A DNA stretch of 51,967 nt from Candidatus Methanoperedens sp. Its GTDB lineage: Archaea; Halobacteriota; Methanosarcinia; Methanosarcinales; Methanoperedenaceae. This document shows positions 47,244 to 51,967 of the stretch, piece by piece; within the stretch, counting starts at the first letter, position 1; the number at the start of each line of letters is the position of its first letter. The position numbers and the translations under genes are program-made. The stretch lies in the NCBI GenBank assembly GCA_028717345.1, contig JAQUNZ010000010.1:1-51967 (forward strand), given 5' to 3'. Below the pieces are notes generated by a model. That model had not been told where the DNA came from, ran no database searches, and worked only from the letters and a program-made list of their open reading frames with translations.

Positions 47244-49108
47244 TATAGCTCGCCCCTCCAGTGCAGGTAATAAAGCTCCATTATAACAAGTAAAATTGCT
47301 ATTATAATAAGATATACATCAAGATTCTTGGGTGCGCGGACTATCTGGGTATTATAAGATATCTCCTTCTTCTCAGATGGCTGCGTGGTTATCCCGCCGC
47401 CTGCAAGGTTTGATTCCTTCTCATCATACAGGTTTACAGCCACCTTCTTATCCGGTAACTCATAAACACCGACCTCATCGAGAAGAAGCATGTCAGTGGT
47501 GATACTCTCACTCGGTGTTTTCACCGTCTCCCGCGCCGGAAGATTGATATACTGCCCTGTTTTTGCGTTATATTCACTCACATCAAGGCTTCCTGTTATC
47601 CATTCAAGCATCTGTTTCCAGAAAAGCGGATATTCGGGCAGTGCGTGAAAATCGTTCCATACATTCGTATTCAATGGGTCGAAGATATTATCGCCAGACG
47701 GATCAGCAAGCCCGGAATAGATAACTATCCCTTTCCCGTATTTCCAGTAAGCAAGCATGGGAGACTTATCCCCTGCTTCCACAAGAGTCACTGCACCTCT
47801 TTTAAGTGTGGCTTTGAAATGTTTTTTAACTTTTATTTTATCGATCCCGATATCCTCTGTCATCCTGCTTCCCCGCACAACATTAAGAGAGGTCTCATTT
47901 GAAATGTCCCCCAGTTCCACAGGCAGCATTTCCATGTTCACAAGTTCAGGAGATGCTATTATCACCGCATTTCTTCCGCCGTTTACATGCTCTGAAAGGC
48001 TCTTTACACCATCAGCGGAAAGAGAGCCGCTCACGAACACGATAGGATATGCAGACAATGACGGGATGCTCTTTGTATCTGCTTTCTGGACTGTTGTAAA
48101 AGGAGCAAGTTTAAGTGCCACGATGGAAGGATTTTTTATATTTTCAGTAATGTAAAGAATGTCCTTTTTAACAGATACCGGTATTATAACATAGGCATTG
48201 TTATCAACCAAAAGTGAGTCTTTTGCATCAATAGATATTTTTGTCTCACCTGGTCTCAGGTTGCTTATCGTGAAATATTCATTCGACTCACCCTGGATAT
48301 TAAGATCTGTGGAAAGTATATTAGCGCCATCCGTAGCAGCTTCAAGCTTCACTGTCTGAGAACCCTTATTGAAGTTTTTGACAATTATCCTGTAATCGCT
48401 GCCTTCAAACCATCCTCCAACTATCCCTATATTGTCTGTTTTCCCTGTCACCGTCACAAATTCTACATTGATCCCATTGGCTTCCGCAAGGCTCTTTGTA
48501 ACTGCGGGGTCTTCCCCTGTCCAGCTTGCAAAGTCTGAAACAACCACCATCCTGCCGCCTTCAGGAAGCATCTTTCGCCCAAGCATCATGGCGCCAGAAA
48601 TGTCGGCAGTCGTGGCTTTTGCCTTTAATTTTTTCATGGTATCAGATGCGCTCCCGGCAGGCACTTCTTTCACAGCCATAACGGGCACGTTCTCAGCAAG
48701 AATCACGGTGTTCTTTGAACTCAGGAATTTATTTGCCTCTTCCACAGCGCGACCAAACCTTCCATCAGCCTGCATGCTTGCTGAAGCGTCAAGGATGAGA
48801 ACTGTGTGACCTCCGCCAAGCTCCTCGTTCGCAATAATAAAAGGTTCTGCAACCGCAAGCGAGGTAAGTATCAGGACGAAAAGCTGCATCAGGAACAGCG
48901 GGTCTTTCAGGAACTTTCTGAATACGTTAAGCCGCTTCTTCTTTTCAATGTCCATCAGGAACATGAGCGAAGGTATCTTTATCTTGAGGGGTCTGGGGCG
49001 CAGTAAATATATGATTATGAGAGGAATAATTGACAGAAGCGCATAAAGCCCGATCTGGTTTGCGAACTGCACAGGATTGGTGAGCAGCGAGGTCAGTGGA
49101 TCAGCCAT
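47243..49108 (-). CDS. BatA-like membrane protein with VWA domain
   Basis: The product (621 aa) has two N-terminal helices (QIGLYALLSIIPLIIIYLL and PLFLMQLFVLILTSLAVAE), separated by a basic loop, then a VWA domain (VLILDASASMQADGRFG with D-x-S-x-S, and MVVVSDFASWTG), a beta domain, an amidotransferase-like part and a C-terminal helix (VYLIIIAILLVIMELYYL). The BatA N-terminus is clear. It stands between the large VWA protein and, upstream, the inserted restriction gene (three bases from its ATG). In the ancestral operon it would have followed the DUF58 gene. Confidence 0.85.
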   Translation of the reverse strand: MADPLTSLLTNPVQFANQIGLYALLSIIPLIIIYLLRPRPLKIKIPSLMFLMDIEKKKRLNVFRKFLKDPLFLMQLFVLILTSLAVAEPFIIANEELGGGHTVLILDASASMQADGRFGRAVEEANKFLSSKNTVILAENVPVMAVKEVPAGSASDTMKKLKAKATTADISGAMMLGRKMLPEGGRMVVVSDFASWTGEDPAVTKSLAEANGINVEFVTVTGKTDNIGIVGGWFEGSDYRIIVKNFNKGSQTVKLEAATDGANILSTDLNIQGESNEYFTISNLRPGETKISIDAKDSLLVDNNAYVIIPVSVKKDILYITENIKNPSIVALKLAPFTTVQKADTKSIPSLSAYPIVFVSGSLSADGVKSLSEHVNGGRNAVIIASPELVNMEMLPVELGDISNETSLNVVRGSRMTEDIGIDKIKVKKHFKATLKRGAVTLVEAGDKSPMLAYWKYGKGIVIYSGLADPSGDNIFDPLNTNVWNDFHALPEYPLFWKQMLEWITGSLDVSEYNAKTGQYINLPARETVKTPSESITTDMLLLDEVGVYELPDKKVAVNLYDEKESNLAGGGITTQPSEKKEISYNTQIVRAPKNLDVYLIIIAILLVIMELYYLHWRGEL

Positions 49109-49111
49109 TTT

Positions 49112-50038
49112 TCACCTCACAAATTTTAACCCGTTAAAATGGATCATATGATCAGGATTGTTCTCTATCCATACCTCGGTTTCCCATGCAATATTATCAA
49201 TATGCCTCTTAAACTCACGAAAATCCGGAAATGCGCTGACGTATATCCTCCTGGCTGTGCACTCTTTTAAAGTAACCTCCAGTTCATGCTGGCGCTTGGG
49301 GGATAATGGACCATGCGCCGTTACTGCTTCTATCAGGAAAAGCTGGTTTTTTTGTCTGTCGTAAAGAATGACATCAGGCAATTTATCATGTTCTGTTATC
49401 GGAATTTTCAATTCATTTAACAAAATCTCGTCTGTATATAGTAGCTTTCTTGCAGCATCGCCTACATACACAACTTTTGTATCCGGACAAAATCTTGCCC
49501 GGAATTCTTTAATAATCTTTACCTGGAGTTCATTATGCTTACCGGGTGAAAATTTAACTGAGGTTCCATCAGGCAAATCGACGGGTATGAGATATTTATT
49601 TTTACGTTTCTCGTATTTATCGATCAGTTTACCCTTATTCTTCACAAATATTTCCACAGCAGATTGCCAATTTGATTTGCTATATGTTCTTATGACCTCC
49701 AAAGCATCATCTGAAATTGAATAAACGGTATTAGGGCTGTTTGTAGGTCTGAAGGGATCATCAGGATTCCGGACAACGATTCCAGCCTGCTCGAATTGAT
49801 GGAGCGTCTGGCGCCGTATCGTTTCCCTTGTGTTTTCAGCGTATTGCCTGGCATAATTTTCCTGAATGAAAATAATAATATCATGAATCCGTATGGTTCG
49901 CTTTTTTGATGCAGCCCATGGTGTATCTTTTTCTAAATCCAGCAGAGCCAGTAATGTTAATGCCGATCTTTCATTCTGTTGCGCTGCAGGTAATCCCATT
50001 GTTTTTAGTATCGCAACTGCGTCTTCGATTTTACTCAT
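49112..50038 (-). CDS. BsuBI/PstI-type restriction endonuclease
   Basis: The 308-aa protein has the N-terminal helical DNA-binding domain (TIRIHDIIIFIQENYARQYAE, then ETIRRQTLHQFEQAGIV) and the C-terminal catalytic domain of BsuBI/PstI enzymes: KVVYVGDAARKLLY and LPDVILYDRQKNQLFLIEAVTAHGPLSPKR (seen as LPDVILYD and LFLIEAVTAHGP), the PD-(D/E)xK-like site. Enzymes of this family cut CTGCAG. The methyltransferase gene lies nine bases upstream. The stop is three bases before the BatA-like gene, so the pair is tightly placed in a foreign operon. Confidence 0.9.
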   Translation of the reverse strand: MSKIEDAVAILKTMGLPAAQQNERSALTLLALLDLEKDTPWAASKKRTIRIHDIIIFIQENYARQYAENTRETIRRQTLHQFEQAGIVVRNPDDPFRPTNSPNTVYSISDDALEVIRTYSKSNWQSAVEIFVKNKGKLIDKYEKRKNKYLIPVDLPDGTSVKFSPGKHNELQVKIIKEFRARFCPDTKVVYVGDAARKLLYTDEILLNELKIPITEHDKLPDVILYDRQKNQLFLIEAVTAHGPLSPKRQHELEVTLKECTARRIYVSAFPDFREFKRHIDNIAWETEVWIENNPDHMIHFNGLKFVR

Positions 50039-50047
50039 TTTTTAAAA

Positions 50048-51652
50048 TCACCTGTTAAGGCTTTGTTTTTCAAAATTCAATCCCAGAATTCCTGCAATAA
50101 TACCGTCTAAATCTATTCCATTCTTATAAGATGCAGATTCGTAAACAGCCTTTCCGATTTTTCTGATGTTTTCAATATCAGGCAATGGTAAACTCCTTAT
50201 GTCCGTGGCATTTACCTGCGTATTGCCATTGAGCGATCTAAAGAATTTATCAATAATAGTCGTATTCAATAATGAGGCAATACCAAATGCTTCAATGACA
50301 GATAAGTTTCCGCCTGGCTTGTGAATATAATTTACATGATTCTCTATTCCCACGTTTTTATGGGGAAATTCAGATTCCAACAACACAGATGCATATAACC
50401 TGCGCTTCTGCTCTTTTGAACTGAACCGTTTAACGAGCACGTAATTTTTAACAGGCAATAAAAGATGTTTTGTTTCACTGGATACCTGTATCGCAGACGC
50501 TTTTTTTTCTTTATGAATAGATGATACAATACTCATATCTTTCATGTTATGCATCCATAAAAGAGGAACAGATGCCGGTATTTCTGTTAATTCTGGCAGT
50601 AAATACTCCTCAGCACGAAATGATACAACTGGACCCGTAGAAATCTCAAGACCCAGCTCTTTCAATGTATTGGGCCATGAGTCAATAACATGCAGGATCT
50701 CAATATCAAGAGGTGAAGTCGGTATTCTTATGAAAATATCGCCATTTTTACGGAATATGACATCTTCTGATCGGACTTCGAGTTTGCTAATATTAGTAAA
50801 ATGTTTGTTTTTGCTTTCGCTTATTGTTATTTTGTTTGGTTTTTCTGAAATTTTTAATTTTTTTGCTTTTATGATTATATTCTCCTGAAGAACTTCATCC
50901 TGATCAAAAATTTCCTTTCTTGATTCGAAAATATGGATATTAGTTATCTGAGCCTTTCTAAGGAACCATTGTCTGAATTTTTTATAATACAAACCAGAAC
51001 AAAAGCTCCTTGGAGTGATAAATACCATCTCTCCATCAGCATTTAACATGCTCGCAGACAATGCCATAAAAAGAGCATAAATGTTAGGCTGTCCTGAAAT
51101 CAATTCATTCATTACAATTGCCTGGGGAGATTCAATATCTATTTTATAATATGGGGGATTTGATATTATAAAATCATATGAAACGGGTTTCTCACCATTC
51201 CACATTAGATCAGACTTTGTAAAATATCTTTTATTATGTAAAACATAATCCGTTTCATAAATATTGTATTCAACAACAAGTCCTTTATATTCTAATTCTG
51301 ATTTACATGATTCCAAAACCATTGTTAAAAATGGCAGAATATTGGGATCATTCTCATATACATCTATGGTTAAGTTTTCAGTTTTTCCATTGTTTAATAA
51401 TCGTTCGCAAAAGGCAGCAGTTAGAATACCTGTGCCTGCCCCCGGATCAAGAAGACGAATTGTCTTGTTGGGAATTCCAAAAAGACTTACCATGAACGCA
51501 CTTACCTGTTCTGGAGTGAAGAACTGCCCCCTGTGTTTCCTGGCTTCAGTACTATATGTTTTTGAATACAGTTCAGAAAGTCTCTGTGCGTATGCTGCCA
51601 ATCCTTCATCTATTCTCCTTTCTGGAATTTTCATAAGTAATTCTAATTTCAT
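50048..51652 (-). CDS. Adenine-specific DNA methyltransferase (BsuBI/PstI type)
   Basis: The 534-aa enzyme starts with the helical tail RRIDEGLAAYAQRLSELYSK, then EARKHRGQFFTPEQVSAFM, motif I LLDPGAGTGILTAAF (about 68-82), and motif IV DFIISNPPYYKI (about 158-169, NPPY). These are the N6-adenine type motifs. The C-terminal half is the target recognition domain. It pairs with the downstream nuclease and protects CTGCAG sites by methylating the adenine. The gene starts 19 bases after the DUF58 stop, without a visible separate promoter. Confidence 0.9.
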   Translation of the reverse strand: MKLELLMKIPERRIDEGLAAYAQRLSELYSKTYSTEARKHRGQFFTPEQVSAFMVSLFGIPNKTIRLLDPGAGTGILTAAFCERLLNNGKTENLTIDVYENDPNILPFLTMVLESCKSELEYKGLVVEYNIYETDYVLHNKRYFTKSDLMWNGEKPVSYDFIISNPPYYKIDIESPQAIVMNELISGQPNIYALFMALSASMLNADGEMVFITPRSFCSGLYYKKFRQWFLRKAQITNIHIFESRKEIFDQDEVLQENIIIKAKKLKISEKPNKITISESKNKHFTNISKLEVRSEDVIFRKNGDIFIRIPTSPLDIEILHVIDSWPNTLKELGLEISTGPVVSFRAEEYLLPELTEIPASVPLLWMHNMKDMSIVSSIHKEKKASAIQVSSETKHLLLPVKNYVLVKRFSSKEQKRRLYASVLLESEFPHKNVGIENHVNYIHKPGGNLSVIEAFGIASLLNTTIIDKFFRSLNGNTQVNATDIRSLPLPDIENIRKIGKAVYESASYKNGIDLDGIIAGILGLNFEKQSLNR

Positions 51653-51671
51653 ATTATTCAGTAAATAACCT

Positions 51672-51967
51672 CTATTTTTCAGCAGCTTCTCTCTTGTTTA
51701 TGACCTGGAATATAGCTTCAAATACCGGAATGTCCGTTGTAACCGTGTGGAAATCGGCTCCAACCTGAATGCCTGGCTCTTTTATTTTTGCGATATGGTC
51801 AGCGAGGCGCTTCTGGTATTCAGTTCGAAGACGCGGGCTTGCATAGATGTCAAGTTTCTGTTCGGTCTCAAGGTCTATCAACCGCGCCTCCCCGCCAAGG
51901 TCAAGGTTCTTTTCCACAGGATCAAGCACCTGGATAAGCACAAGTTCGTTATTCCCGAGCCTGAAAA
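51672..51967 (-). CDS. DUF58-family protein, C-terminal part (5' end outside window)
   Basis: The open frame enters from the right edge and ends at 51672. The visible text (RLGNNELVLIQVLDPVEKNLDLG, then SPRLRTEYQKRLADHIAKI and ADFHTVTTDIPVFEAIFQVI, each part of the VWA-like DUF58 end) is the C-terminal region of DUF58 proteins. DUF58 genes typically stand between a MoxR ATPase gene and BatA/VWA genes, so this and the BatA-like gene at 49108 belong to one operon that is now split by the restriction-modification pair. Confidence 0.85.
   Translation of the reverse strand, partial: FRLGNNELVLIQVLDPVEKNLDLGGEARLIDLETEQKLDIYASPRLRTEYQKRLADHIAKIKEPGIQVGADFHTVTTDIPVFEAIFQVINKREAAEK

Noticed and set aside
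1-51967. CRISPR arrays or cas genes
   Set aside because: No regularly spaced direct repeats of 25-40 bases and no Cas-like proteins were found.

Overview
The window is most likely from a methanotrophic or methanogenic archaeon of the Methanosarcinales, with 'Candidatus Methanoperedens' as the best guess. The evidence is two formylmethanofuran dehydrogenase subunits (FwdB, FwdD) with a dedicated ferredoxin, archaeal EF-2, EF-1alpha and S10, a Tsr3-type rRNA modification enzyme, a TrmB-family regulator, TATA-box promoters with GGTG/GAGG ribosome binding sites, and several leaderless starts. No tRNA, rRNA or CRISPR array was seen.

Region 1 (1-1896) is host: the end of a ZIP metal transporter, pdxS and queC. 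Region 2 (about 1897-18422) is an integrated tailless icosahedral virus. A tyrosine recombinase lies at its right edge, and a 16-bp near-direct repeat marks both ends. Joining the two ends in silico recreates a 13-bp inverted repeat around CCATT, as expected of a recombinase core site. From 16779 down to 8874 a long minus-strand run of about 24 mostly tiny genes, many joined by ATGA overlaps, reads: membrane proteins, A32/HerA-like packaging ATPase, small membrane proteins, a small and a large major capsid protein candidate (148 and 222 aa), a beta-rich penton candidate, a repeat-bearing spike, and more membrane proteins. ATPase, small membrane protein, small MCP, large MCP is the order of the Halopanivirales (SH1/P23-77 type). 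The left arm (2039-8835) carries early or control genes: two AbrB-like proteins, Cys-rich mini-proteins, a cytosine DNA methyltransferase, and a large winged-helix protein that is the best replication-initiator candidate. No DNA polymerase is encoded.

Region 3 (18423-35700) is host: ferredoxin-fwdB-fwdD, a membrane-anchored HTH regulator beside a secreted Ig-like protein, Tsr3, an OsmC-like protein, a BlaI/M56-like regulator-protease pair with an HtpX protease, a zinc ribbon protein, a TrmB regulator divergent from a two-gene RND exporter with a CARDB-type partner, an MFS exporter, a YdjM-like membrane protein, and hemD.

Region 4 (35700-44640) has an AAA+ ATPase gene bracketed by two related 65-bp repeats, a decayed IS200 transposase, hisH, an AIR-synthase-like gene, fusA-tuf-rpsJ, and a toxin-antitoxin pair with a frameshifted toxin. 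Region 5 (44660-51967) is a DUF58/BatA/VWA membrane operon into which a BsuBI/PstI-type restriction-modification pair has been inserted. By eye, the provirus has no CTGCAG (PstI) site, whereas about twelve lie in the flanking host DNA. This links the two accessory elements.
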